A stretch of 64,000 bases of DNA from Paenibacillus sp. MMS20-IR301 (GTDB taxonomy: Bacteria > Bacillota > Bacilli > Paenibacillales > Paenibacillaceae), in contig NZ_CP135275.1 in assembly GCF_032302195.1 (NCBI RefSeq), positions 4,402,001-4,466,000 of the forward strand, written 5' to 3'. The notes beneath the pieces were generated by a model that was not told where the DNA came from, did no database searches, and worked only from the letters and a program-made list of their open reading frames with translations. Made by a program: the position numbers and the translations under genes. Within the stretch, counting starts at the first letter, position 1, and every line of letters begins with the position of its first letter. This document shows, one piece after another, positions 15,698 to 24,605 of this stretch.

Positions 15698-16618
15698 TCA
15701 ATTCTGGAAAAAAACCGTCTGCTCCTGCGGCTCCCACTTAAGCTGCAGGCCGAACAGTGCCGGCAGGCTGCCCAGCGGCAGATACAGCCGTCCGTCCTGC
15801 TTCAGGGAAGCTATCATCTTCACGTTCTTGCCGTTAACCACAGCCAGATCGGCCAGCGGCTTATGAATCGCTGTATAGCTGCCTATAGTAATGATCAGTG
15901 CTCCGCTGCCCGCCTCCTGCTGCAAGGTTCCGCCAAGCAGGGCGACAGATTCACGGAGCGGAAGGTAGACCCGCCCGTTCTCCATGATTAAAGGCTCATT
16001 CAGCTTAACTGCTGCACCGTCAATCATGAAGGTACCGGCAAATTGCTTCTGGCCCAGACGGTAGCCGCTGGCGGAGGCGAGACTTGCCATCGTTTGGTTG
16101 GAGGAGGTAATAATAACGGTCGTATTCTTGGCGATCCGCGGATACAGCCAGTGAATATCATCATTATGCATCCGGATACAGCCGGCACTGACATATTTGC
16201 CGATTGAAGCTTCATTATTGTTGCCGTGAATGGCATAGGTCGTACCATAGGTATTGTTTACTTCAAGGCCCAGCCAGCGGTCGCCAAGCGGATTGGCCGG
16301 GTCACCGCCGGGAATTTTTTCTTTGTAATAAGGCCGGTTTTTGATTTTGACGACAATTTTGAAGCTGCCTTCCGGAGTCAGGCTTTTGGTTTTTCCGGTT
16401 GCAACCGGGAATTCCTTTTCCAGCTTACCGCCGCTGAAATACGCCAGGGTGTTGGTCTTTTTGTTCACAATAATTAATTCCGATGATGCAGAGGGTGCAG
16501 AGGATGACGATGCTGCTGCTGATCCGGCGAAGCATGCTGTGAACAGCATTACGAATACAAGGATCAGCCTGCTTGGATGATACGCTTTACTCCGGATGGT
16601 CTGCTCGGGCAGATTCAT
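15698..16618 (-). CDS. Secreted L,D-transpeptidase (YkuD) with C-terminal stalk domain
   Basis: A 306-residue exported enzyme. Signal or anchor at about residues 17-37; YkuD catalytic domain at about 47-172 with His131 (HGNNNEASIG) and nucleophile Cys147 in SAGCIRMHN; C-terminal copper-amine-oxidase-like stalk domain at about 195-306 (NGRVYLPLRESVALLGG, DGRLYLPLGSLPALFG). L,D-transpeptidases crosslink peptidoglycan stem peptides outside the membrane. GGAGGTG precedes the ATG. It appears monocistronic. Confidence 0.9.
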   Translation of the reverse strand: MNLPEQTIRSKAYHPSRLILVFVMLFTACFAGSAAASSSSAPSASSELIIVNKKTNTLAYFSGGKLEKEFPVATGKTKSLTPEGSFKIVVKIKNRPYYKEKIPGGDPANPLGDRWLGLEVNNTYGTTYAIHGNNNEASIGKYVSAGCIRMHNDDIHWLYPRIAKNTTVIITSSNQTMASLASASGYRLGQKQFAGTFMIDGAAVKLNEPLIMENGRVYLPLRESVALLGGTLQQEAGSGALIITIGSYTAIHKPLADLAVVNGKNVKMIASLKQDGRLYLPLGSLPALFGLQLKWEPQEQTVFFQN

Positions 16619-16828
16619 GGCTATCCCACCTCCAGGTTATGGTTGATTCTGGAAACTCGCTTACTTAGACGAAGCTGAGCCGCAATAGTTGCTTAGCAGC
16701 CTGTACCTATTCATATCAACCTGTCCCGCCGGATTGAAGCAGCTGAAGCCGGGATGAATATTCAGCAGTCCGGCACGGGATAATAAGCCCGCATGACCAT
16801 TACATCACCCGCCAAGGAGGCAACTTAA

Positions 16829-17341
16829 TTGAATTTAAATCATTCCAGCCAGATCAACGAATGCGAACAAATCATCCAGCAGCTAATGACCGAAACCCAG
16901 CAGGGAACGCAGAATTACCAGCAGCTTCTGCAGCAGGAGCAGCAGCATTCCGCCAAGCTGCAGGAGCTCAGCCAACACAGCAGCAAAGCCATTCAGATGA
17001 TTCAGCAGGCACTGCAGGGTCATCAGACTGCTATGCAGCAGCTGCAGCATGTCTCGCAGATCATCCGGCAAATGGATACTTCCGGGCAAAGCACCGGTTA
17101 TAATACGGGAATGCCGAGATATAACACCGGAATGCCGAACTTCAATCAGGGGATGCAGGGTATGAATTCCGGAGCTTCCTCTAATCCGTCCTATAATACC
17201 CAGCCGGTGAATTCGCTGCACAGTCCGCTGAATTCATCCATGCAACCACAGCAGATGCATACGCAACAGATGCATACACCGATGTTCCAGAACCCTTCCT
17301 TCAATGCTCCGATGAACCAGGGACGGAACTTCCAGCAGTAA
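16829..17341 (+). CDS. Gln/Met-rich coiled-coil protein, unknown function
   Basis: A 170-residue protein. Residues about 5-85 form a Gln-rich predicted coiled coil (EQIIQQLMTETQQG, NYQQLLQQEQQHSAKLQEL). The rest is low-complexity and rich in Asn, Met, Gly and Gln, with repeats YNTGMP and QQMHT. The start is a TTG at 16829, fixed by AAGGAGG at 16814-16820. Composition resembles some spore-coat or surface proteins, but no family is recognised. Confidence 0.65.
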   Translation: MNLNHSSQINECEQIIQQLMTETQQGTQNYQQLLQQEQQHSAKLQELSQHSSKAIQMIQQALQGHQTAMQQLQHVSQIIRQMDTSGQSTGYNTGMPRYNTGMPNFNQGMQGMNSGASSNPSYNTQPVNSLHSPLNSSMQPQQMHTQQMHTPMFQNPSFNAPMNQGRNFQQ

Positions 17342-17346
17342 GACAA

Positions 17347-17390
17347 AAGGGTTCTCTCATACCGCCTAAGCGGTCCTGCAGAGAACCCTT
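17347..17390. terminator. Bidirectional terminator between convergent genes
   Basis: AAGGGTTCTCT (17347-17357) pairs with AGAGAACCCTT (17380-17390). It lies between the convergent Gln-rich and NAD-kinase-like genes. Confidence 0.75.
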
Positions 17391-17410
17391 TCCTGTATCC
17401 GCATTTAAGG

Positions 17411-18421
17411 CTATACCACCAGCCGCCCCCGCTTCTCCGCCAGGCCGATCGTTGCTTCTACGCCGGAATTAAACTCCAGATAATCGCTTTCGACTCCGTC
17501 GCTGAAGATTACCCCGTCCTCCGGCATCTGCGAGGTTATCCGCAGCGGCATGCCGCTGCACACTCTCCCGAAGACCAGATCAGCTGAAGTCGTCCGGCTG
17601 GGAAAAGGCTCCCGGACTGTGAAATACAGCTCCGGATGATCCCAGGCCAGCCCTTTGCCCCCGCTGAGCGCTGCGGAGTCTGCCAGCGCCGCTGCACTCA
17701 GCGGGGAACCGTTCTGCTGCAGCCGGGAGGCGCTGCTGATGATGCCCGCTGCTCCGGCAAGGACACTCCTCAGCCACCCGGTCGAGCCCATGCCGGTCGA
17801 GACAATGATTCCGCTGGACGACTGCTGCTCCAGCAGTCCGTTCACCTCAAGCTGATAACGGGCTGAGACATGGGTCCGGCGGCCGATGAACAGATCGTTG
17901 ACCCCGTAAAGGCTCTGGCCGTCATTCAGCTCGGCCTTGGCCAGCGTGACCTCCCGTACCTCACGCCGTCCATGCAGCACCTCCGGCACCAGTTGCCGCA
18001 GCTCCTTGACGGTGTACGGGAGCAGTACGCCATCCCAGCGCTGCGGATCAGGATTAACCCCAATCAGCGGCTGCTCGCGTAGATACTTCAGCGTATTGGC
18101 TACCAGGCCGTCCTGTCCCAGCACAACTACCGTATCCTGAGCGCCGAATATATAATTCGGCACATGCTGCCGGTCGAGCAGCTGCAGCCGGCCGATCGCA
18201 CTCAGCTCCGTCACTGCCGTCTCAAGCGCCTTGCGGTAATGGAAATCCTCGCTCAGATAATCGCTGAAGTCGGCACCCAGCCGTTCAATGTAGAACTGGG
18301 CCTGCTGAATCGTATTATAGCGGACCACCAGCTCTTCCAGCCTTGTATTGCGCTTAATCAGAATAATTTTGTTCTCGGACAGCCGGCTGCCGCCACCGCC
18401 GCCTTGGGCCCCCCCGCTCAT
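17411..18421 (-). CDS. NAD-kinase-like protein
   Basis: A 336-residue protein with NAD-kinase-superfamily features: GQDG at residues 102-105 in place of the usual GGDG, followed by LVANTLKYL; NDLFIGRRTHVSARY near 175-190; and STGMGSTGW at 208-216, matching the conserved TPTGSTAY-like loop. The N-terminal 80 residues are atypical. It overlaps the SPFH gene by four bases (ATGA), so the two are translationally coupled. The altered first glycine may mean a different substrate. True NAD kinase activity is uncertain. Confidence 0.65.
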   Translation of the reverse strand: MSGGAQGGGGGSRLSENKIILIKRNTRLEELVVRYNTIQQAQFYIERLGADFSDYLSEDFHYRKALETAVTELSAIGRLQLLDRQHVPNYIFGAQDTVVVLGQDGLVANTLKYLREQPLIGVNPDPQRWDGVLLPYTVKELRQLVPEVLHGRREVREVTLAKAELNDGQSLYGVNDLFIGRRTHVSARYQLEVNGLLEQQSSSGIIVSTGMGSTGWLRSVLAGAAGIISSASRLQQNGSPLSAAALADSAALSGGKGLAWDHPELYFTVREPFPSRTTSADLVFGRVCSGMPLRITSQMPEDGVIFSDGVESDYLEFNSGVEATIGLAEKRGRLVV

Positions 18422-19458
18422 CGTCCGCCGCCTCCCCCGGCACCTGTCTGGCCGGACATCAGGCCCTGCAGCAGATCCGGCGTAATGTTCAGCTGCCCGA
18501 TCTTCTCTGCATTCTCGGCCAGCTCCTGGAACGCGATGGCGATCAGCTTATCCGGCTTCATACCGACATTAGTCAGGGCCTGCAGCACACCCTGCGGTAC
18601 CCCCTGCAGCGAATTCATGACTGCCGACAGCTCATAAGCCTTGGCATCCGCCTCTTCCCGCTGATTCGCTACCGTCAGCCCGATCAGCTCCTGCTTCTTC
18701 TCCTCAAGGGCGGTATCGAAGCTGAGCTGCTCTTCCTTCATTTCGTTCTGCTTCTGCTTCACCGAGCGTTCGGCATCGAGCTGGGTCTCACGGATCTGCC
18801 GTTTCTTCGTCTCTACGGCAATCTCCGTATTCAGCTCATTCTCCTTTACCCGCCGTTCCTGCTCAATGGAGGCATTACGCCGTTCATAGAGCGCGTTGTC
18901 CGCGCTGCGGAGAATCTCCTCCCGGGCCTGCGCCTCCAGTGCGCGCAGCGTCTCCTTATTCGGCACCACTGCGAGAATGGATAAGCCCATCAGCTCAATA
19001 CCCAGCTTCTCAATCTCCGTACTCTGCCCGATTTCAAGCGTAATTGTCTTGGCCAGGCGTTCACTGGATTGGATCGCTTCCTTCAGCGGCAATTGTCCAA
19101 TCTGCTTCTTGGTCAGTACTTTGGCAATATTAATCACCCGCTGGGCCAGCTTATGCGGATCATCGGAGAGATACGTATTCTTCCGTAAATTATAGGTGTA
19201 ATTGAGGATCTGCGTCGTCTTGCGGTAATCGGTAATCCGGTAGGTCAGCTGCCCCTGTACGGACACCGTCTGATAGTCAGCGGTAATCTCTTCAAATATG
19301 AACGGAACATCGATCGACGAGACCGGCACCACCACCACTGAAGTTGTAGGGGCATAATAATGAAAGGCAAGCCCGACTCCCTCGCGCACCACCTTACCGT
19401 TCTTCACCTTAAGCACATAATCACTGGGCTGAAACTTTACAAACCGGAATCCGAACAT
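18418..19458 (-). CDS. SPFH/band-7 domain protein
   Basis: A 346-residue protein. The N-terminal 160 residues match the SPFH (stomatin/flotillin) fold (VSVQGQLTYRITDYRKTTQILNY). A highly charged coiled coil (about 170-270, AQAREEILRSADNALYERRN onward) and a Gly-rich tail follow. There is no clear N-terminal membrane helix, so it may attach peripherally. The ATG at 19458 has GGAGG at 8 bases; the ATG at 19464 is too close to it. Coupled to the NAD-kinase-like gene, suggesting a shared complex. Confidence 0.82.
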   Translation of the reverse strand: MFGFRFVKFQPSDYVLKVKNGKVVREGVGLAFHYYAPTTSVVVVPVSSIDVPFIFEEITADYQTVSVQGQLTYRITDYRKTTQILNYTYNLRKNTYLSDDPHKLAQRVINIAKVLTKKQIGQLPLKEAIQSSERLAKTITLEIGQSTEIEKLGIELMGLSILAVVPNKETLRALEAQAREEILRSADNALYERRNASIEQERRVKENELNTEIAVETKKRQIRETQLDAERSVKQKQNEMKEEQLSFDTALEEKKQELIGLTVANQREEADAKAYELSAVMNSLQGVPQGVLQALTNVGMKPDKLIAIAFQELAENAEKIGQLNITPDLLQGLMSGQTGAGGGGGR

Positions 19459-19601
19459 GGTCATTACCTCCTGTAATTTGGTCTGAAGCCATGAATCAAT
19501 CAGCGGGAAATGATATTAACTATTTGATATTATTAATTTGTTATTAACAATATCTTAGCAGACCATGGTGATATTATCAATACGGTAATAACAAAATAAT
19601 C

Positions 19602-19642
19602 AAAAAAATCACCGCCTTCTCCATCCCGGAAAAAGCGGTGAT
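19602..19642 (-). terminator. Terminator of the Ig-repeat gene
   Basis: Minus-strand ATCACCGC (19642-19635) and GCGGTGAT (19615-19608) form the stem; a run of T follows. It lies 12 bases past the stop codon. Confidence 0.9.
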
Positions 19643-19653
19643 CCTTCTACTTA

Positions 19654-22600
19654 TTATTTTACGGTGACTTTAATCTTGACGGTTTTGCCGCCATATTTCA
19701 CGGAGATGCTGGCCGATCCCTTGCTGCTGGCTTTTATCAGACCGTTTTTACCGGTAGCTACAAGCTCTTTGGACGAAGTCCAGGTTGCCGCCCTGGATAC
19801 ATCGGACTCGCTCCCATCCTCAAAAGTAGCCGTAGCCGCCAGCTGTACCGACTGCCCCACACTCAGAGTGAGATTCATCTGGCTGACCTCGAGATATTTC
19901 AGCACATCTACGGTGACGGGGATTTTTACCGTTTTACCGCCGTATTTGGCCGTGACGTAGGATTTTCCGTAAGCAACCGCCTTTACCGTTCCTCCGGTTA
20001 CTGTGGCGATTTTGTAGCTGCCGCTTTTCCACTCCGCCTTATCCGTAACATCCCTGGTGCTGCCGTCACTGAAAGCTATACTGACCGTCACTTTGCCACT
20101 ATCGCCGGATTTCATCGCCAGATTGGTTACAGATGCTGTAATTTCAGCTATCTGATCGACCTCAATGCTGATGCTCACCTTCTGGCCGCCGTACGAGGCT
20201 GTAACGGTTGTCTTGCCCTTCAGCACCCCGGTTACGAGGCCCTTCTTCACCGTAGCAACCGTCGTTTTGGCTGAGCTCCAGTCCGCATCCGCAGTTACAT
20301 CACTCTCTTCACCTGCAGAATCGGTAGCGGTTAAGGTGATCTGCCCCTTATCCCCGGCGGACAGTACAACCAGGCTGACATCTGCAGCAAGCTCATCCAC
20401 CAGACCGCACTCGACAGTAATCGTTGCCTTCACACTGCCCAGTTTGGCGGTAATTACGGCCGTGCCTGTTCCGGTTCCGGTAATCAGGCCGTCCTTAACC
20501 TCGGCCACCTTCTCATCGCTGGAGCTCCATTCCGCCTCATCCGTCACCGTCAAATCACTGCCATCGCTGTAACTGCCGGTAGCTACCGCCTGATAGGTCT
20601 CATCTTCCTTCAGTTCAACCGCTTTGGCGGACAGCGTCAGCTTGTCCGGTGTTCCTGCCGTAACCTTAACCGCAGCCGTCTTGCCGCCATACGAAGCCGT
20701 GATGACTGCACTGCCTGTAGCATAGGCCGTAATGGTGCCTTTACTTACATCGGCCACAGCCGCATTATCCGTACTCCATACCGCATCCCCGGTTACATCC
20801 TGTGAGGTGCCGTCCGCATAACTGGCCATTACTGTTACCGCTTTGCTCTGGTCCTTGCCGAGATTCAGCTTGCTGACCGTCAGATTGAGGCGCGCGGCTG
20901 TTTCGACGCTCACGGCAACTGTAATTGTTTTACCGCCGTATACTGCAGTAATTGTGGTTGCACCGGACTTGTAGCCTGTCACCAGACCTTTGGTTACTGT
21001 TGCAATATTCTCGTCAGCCGCCGTCCAGACGGCGCTGTCTGTCACAGTGCTCGGTGTGCCGTTTGCGTCCAGGGCGGTCAGCACCAGCTGGCGGGTAGCG
21101 TTCAGACGCAGGTTAATGCTCTCACTGTCAGCACTCAGCTTATTGCTTTTGCCTACAGCAGCAGCTGCCGTAACCTTCTTCCCGCCATATTCCGCCGTGA
21201 TAGTCACGTTGCCTTCCGAGTAGGTGGTGATCTTCCCCTTATCTGCAAAAGCCACGGCCTCATCGCTGGAGGTCCAGGCTGCCTTGCTGGTTACATCCGT
21301 TACCGTGCCGTCAGCAAAGGTCGCACTCAGCGTAAGCGCCTTATCAGCATCTACCGCCAGGTTCAGCTTGGTTTCACTCAGGGCTAAGTGCCTCGCTGTT
21401 CCTACATCCACCGTAATGGCTGCGGAGGCTCCGTTATAGGTTGCTGTAATAGTAGCTGTTCCTATGGTATAGCCGGTAATCAGGCCTTTACTGGCCAGTG
21501 CGATGCTTTTGTCGCTGGAGGCCCAGGCTGCGCTGGCTGTCACATCCGAAGAGGAGCCGTCTCCGGCAACGGCAGTCAGGGTCAGCTGCTTCGTCCCGCC
21601 GGACTGCAGGAATACACTGTCACTGCTGGCGGTCAGCTTGCTGACCGTTCCGACTTCGACCTCAAGTGAGGTTTCAAGTGTGCCGTAGGCGGCAGAGATT
21701 GTCGCGGTTCCCGCTGATTTGTAAGTGGTAACCGCGCCTTTTTTGACAAAAGCCACAAGCTCATTGCTCGAGCTCCACACCGCCTTGGCTGTGACATCTT
21801 CAGTCGTTCCGTCAGCGTAGGTCGCTGTCAGGGTAAGCGCATGGGAGGAGCTTGTCTTCAGGCTGAGCTGCTCTTCACTCAAGTCGAGATAACGGGCAAC
21901 CGCAACATCTACAGCTACCTCCACCGATTTATCACCATAGGTTCCCGTAATCGTTGCCGTTCCGGCGGCATTGCCGTATATCCGGCCTTTATAGACATAA
22001 GCAATGCCGGAATCGCTCGAGCTCCAGACCGCTGTGCTGGTCACATCCTTGACCGTCCCGTCCGGATACACCGCTGTAAGCTTAAGCTGCTGGTCTTCCT
22101 CCGTCTTCAAAAAAACATTCTGATCATCCACCGCCAGTTTGCTGGTCTGGTCAACCGATACCTGAATGGCGGTGGTTTTGGTGCCGTACTTTGCCGTAAC
22201 CACTGCCGTTCCTTGCTTGTAGCCGGTAATGACTCCCTTCAGCACATCGGCGACAGACTCATCACTGGAGGACCAGGCTGCAAGCGCAGTTACATTCTCC
22301 TGGGTGCCGTCCTGAAAAGTAGCCGTAAGCTTTACCGCCGCACTGTCTTTCAGCAAAAGCGCAAGCTCCGGCTGATCCGCTTCGATCCGCTTGGCTACCT
22401 CTACACTGGCAGTGACGGTAATCGTTTTTTTGCCATATACGCCTGTGATAGTCGCAGTACCGGAGGAAATCCCCTTCACTACGCCGTTCACCACGGTTGC
22501 TACCGCAGCATCGCTTGTGCTCCAGACCGCTTTGCTCGCCACAGTAGCATCGGTTGTATTATCAGAATATGTAGCTGTCAAAATGATACTGCCACTCTCC

Positions 22601-23013
22601 GCCTTGCGCAGGTCCAGATTCTGGATATTCTGCGTCAGCGCCTTAACCTTCTTAGTCACGGTAACGGTCGCCGCCTGGGAGAACTTCGTTCCGTCACTGT
22701 AGGTGAATACCGCAACGATTGTAGCTGTCCCTTCTCCCTTTGCGGTAACCATCCCGTTGTACACTGTAGCTACAGCCGGTTTGTCACTGGACCAGTCACT
22801 ATTGACGGTCACATCGCCCGAGGTGCTGTCGGAATAGACCGCCGTAGCCGTCAAAGCCGAAGTATCCTCGATCGCAAGCGTCAGCTCACTAACATTCAGC
22901 ACAATTTTGGAGACAGTGACGGCTGTCGCTGCAAGCGCGAGCCCCCCGTTAGCCAAGACCAGGACCAGCGATAATGCCAGCAATACGAACCTGAAATACC
23001 TGTGTTTTCTCAA
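19654..23013 (-). CDS. Large secreted protein of 13 bacterial Ig-like (Big_2-type) domains
   Basis: A 1119-residue exported protein: signal peptide at about residues 4-30 (basic RKHRYFRF, then FVLLALSLVLVLANGG), then 13 Ig-like domains of about 83 residues each to the C-terminus. Typical domain: LTATYADGT, DVT, AVWSSSD, VA, GTATITAxYGG. No sorting signal, SLH domain or enzyme domain is seen. The TTG at 23013 is chosen because AAGGAGG lies 8 bases upstream and it gives a clean signal peptide; an ATG at 23094 would add 27 residues with a weaker site. Likely a surface or matrix protein. Confidence 0.85.
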   Translation of the reverse strand: MRKHRYFRFVLLALSLVLVLANGGLALAATAVTVSKIVLNVSELTLAIEDTSALTATAVYSDSTSGDVTVNSDWSSDKPAVATVYNGMVTAKGEGTATIVAVFTYSDGTKFSQAATVTVTKKVKALTQNIQNLDLRKAESGSIILTATYSDNTTDATVASKAVWSTSDAAVATVVNGVVKGISSGTATITGVYGKKTITVTASVEVAKRIEADQPELALLLKDSAAVKLTATFQDGTQENVTALAAWSSSDESVADVLKGVITGYKQGTAVVTAKYGTKTTAIQVSVDQTSKLAVDDQNVFLKTEEDQQLKLTAVYPDGTVKDVTSTAVWSSSDSGIAYVYKGRIYGNAAGTATITGTYGDKSVEVAVDVAVARYLDLSEEQLSLKTSSSHALTLTATYADGTTEDVTAKAVWSSSNELVAFVKKGAVTTYKSAGTATISAAYGTLETSLEVEVGTVSKLTASSDSVFLQSGGTKQLTLTAVAGDGSSSDVTASAAWASSDKSIALASKGLITGYTIGTATITATYNGASAAITVDVGTARHLALSETKLNLAVDADKALTLSATFADGTVTDVTSKAAWTSSDEAVAFADKGKITTYSEGNVTITAEYGGKKVTAAAAVGKSNKLSADSESINLRLNATRQLVLTALDANGTPSTVTDSAVWTAADENIATVTKGLVTGYKSGATTITAVYGGKTITVAVSVETAARLNLTVSKLNLGKDQSKAVTVMASYADGTSQDVTGDAVWSTDNAAVADVSKGTITAYATGSAVITASYGGKTAAVKVTAGTPDKLTLSAKAVELKEDETYQAVATGSYSDGSDLTVTDEAEWSSSDEKVAEVKDGLITGTGTGTAVITAKLGSVKATITVECGLVDELAADVSLVVLSAGDKGQITLTATDSAGEESDVTADADWSSAKTTVATVKKGLVTGVLKGKTTVTASYGGQKVSISIEVDQIAEITASVTNLAMKSGDSGKVTVSIAFSDGSTRDVTDKAEWKSGSYKIATVTGGTVKAVAYGKSYVTAKYGGKTVKIPVTVDVLKYLEVSQMNLTLSVGQSVQLAATATFEDGSESDVSRAATWTSSKELVATGKNGLIKASSKGSASISVKYGGKTVKIKVTVK

Positions 23014-23370
23014 TCTGTTATCCTCCTTGCCGTTGTTTGATTCCACTTTCTTATCGACATGCAGCGGCTCTAAAATCAGGTGCTTAAGACTCATTTAAGT
23101 TCCTATAACAAGATTAATTATTCAGTTTATTGATCTATGTATATGAATTTTCCCACCTCAAATAAACCTGCTCACAGCCCGGCTGAGTGCATCATAGCAA
23201 CCTAAACTGAATTTAATCTGAAAAGCTTCAATATTTTTTCACATGAAGTTTTCACCTGTTAAATCCGCTATAGCAGTTCATGCTGCAGCGGCATTTTTGC
23301 ACAAAATCAATTCCCGCTGTAGGTTTTGTCCATTGAGTAACAGAAGGGTTTACTTTATGATGTTTTCAAC

Positions 23371-23389
23371 GAGAATGATTATCATTATT
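23371..23389 (+). promoter_or_regulatory. Fur box of the siderophore-binding protein gene
   Basis: GAGAATGATTATCATTATT contains AATGAT-T-ATCATT, matching the 19-bp Fur consensus closely. It lies 34 bases before the start codon of the siderophore-binding protein. The remaining 23014-23370 gap must hold the divergent promoter of the Ig-repeat gene; nothing distinct was seen there. Confidence 0.85.
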
Positions 23390-23422
23390 GGTAATCGATA
23401 TATATGGGGAGGCATACTTACA

Positions 23423-24439
23423 ATGAACAAGGCAAAACAACCTTTCGTGATTCTGTGCATCATCTTCCTGATGAGCACCTTACTGCTCGCCTGCGGCAAC
23501 AACAGCAACGGGCAAGGCAGCAATGCCGCTGCCAATACGGCGGCAAGCAACGCGGCGGCAACAACAGCACCTGCAGCTGAAGCTGAAGCTACTGCGGAAC
23601 CTGCTGCAACAACACGCTCTTACACAGATTACAAAGGCCACACTGTTGAAATCCCTGTAAATCCTGAGCGGATTATCTATTCCGGCGAAACTTACGGCGA
23701 CCTAATTGCACTGGGCGTACAGGCTGTCGGTTATCCGCTCTCCATGGGCGAGGGCCAGGTATTCGAAGACAAGCTGGCAGGCGTGGAGGATGTCGGATTC
23801 CCGATCAATCTGGAGAAGACACTTGAGCTTCAGCCTGATCTGATTATCTATGCCGGAACGGATGAGGCGGATTTCGAGGCATTGTCCAAGATCGCTCCAA
23901 CCATCATCTTCAATACCTTCGCTCCGCTGGACGAACGGATGACTGAAATCGGCGGGATTCTGAATAAATCAGCTGAAGCAGAAGCTTGGCTGGCTCAATA
24001 CCAGACGAAGGAACAGGAGATGTGGACACAGCTGAAAACTGCGGGCATGAAGGATGGCGAAACTGCTGCAGTCTTCACTTATTATCCCGGTGACCGGTTG
24101 TTCGTAATGGCGACAACAGGGCTGTCGCAGGTATTGTACGGAGAGAACGGCTTCAAGCCAACTCCGGCAATCCAGGCCGTGCTTGACCAGGATATGGGCT
24201 TCCAGGAAATCTCGATGGAAGTTATCCAGGAATACGCAGGAGACCGGATCTTCCTTCTGACTCCAGTTGCAGACGAGGCGAAGAAATCGACTGAGAAGCT
24301 GCTGCAGAGCGCGGTTTGGAAAAGCCTGCCGGCCGTCAAAAACGGCCATGTCTACACCCAGGACATCATGAAGACCTCCAGTGATGCTACCACCAGAGAG
24401 TGGCTGCTGGGCGAAATTCCTGTAATGCTTAACAAATAG
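23423..24439 (+). CDS. Iron-siderophore ABC transporter substrate-binding lipoprotein
   Basis: A 338-residue lipoprotein with lipobox LLLAC (Cys24), an Ala/Thr-rich linker to about residue 65, and a class III periplasmic-binding (TroA/FepB-like) domain (HTVEIPVNPERIIY, LELQPDLIIYAG, APLDERM, AVWKSLPAVKNGHVY). It should capture a ferric siderophore for an ABC importer. A Fur box overlaps the promoter, so it is iron-repressed. No permease or ATPase genes adjoin it; the uptake machinery must be elsewhere. It is strikingly similar to the C-terminal domain of the next gene. Confidence 0.9.
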   Translation: MNKAKQPFVILCIIFLMSTLLLACGNNSNGQGSNAAANTAASNAAATTAPAAEAEATAEPAATTRSYTDYKGHTVEIPVNPERIIYSGETYGDLIALGVQAVGYPLSMGEGQVFEDKLAGVEDVGFPINLEKTLELQPDLIIYAGTDEADFEALSKIAPTIIFNTFAPLDERMTEIGGILNKSAEAEAWLAQYQTKEQEMWTQLKTAGMKDGETAAVFTYYPGDRLFVMATTGLSQVLYGENGFKPTPAIQAVLDQDMGFQEISMEVIQEYAGDRIFLLTPVADEAKKSTEKLLQSAVWKSLPAVKNGHVYTQDIMKTSSDATTREWLLGEIPVMLNK

Positions 24440-24503
24440 GCAGAATGACAGCAAGCTTGCAGGTTATTGAACCGTAAGCAAGACGATTCTCACAGCAAAC
24501 GGC

Positions 24504-24547
24504 AAAAAGCAGCTTATCGACTAGATGTTGATAAGCTGCTTTTTTTT
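24504..24547 (+). terminator. Strong rho-independent terminator
   Basis: AAAAAGCAGCTTATC (24504-24518) pairs with GATAAGCTGCTTTTTTTT (24530-24547). Confidence 0.93.
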
Positions 24548-24565
24548 ATATACAATAAAACTTAT

Positions 24566-24580
24566 TGATAATCGTTCTCA
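24566..24580 (+). promoter_or_regulatory. Fur box of the AraC-type siderophore regulator
   Basis: TGATAATCGTTCTCA matches the Fur 7-1-7 pattern with a few mismatches and lies 26 bases before the start codon. Confidence 0.7.
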
Positions 24581-24605
24581 ATATATCTTGAAAGGAGTGC
24601 GAGCC

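Noticed and set aside
21841..22974. 377-codon frame antisense to the Ig-repeat gene
   Set aside because: Long antisense frames are expected opposite repetitive GC-rich genes; no family features, while the opposite strand encodes clear Ig domains.
23014..23240. Cyclic-di-GMP riboswitch upstream of the Ig-repeat gene
   Set aside because: The conserved GGC-AAACC and GCAAAGCC elements are missing on the coding strand.
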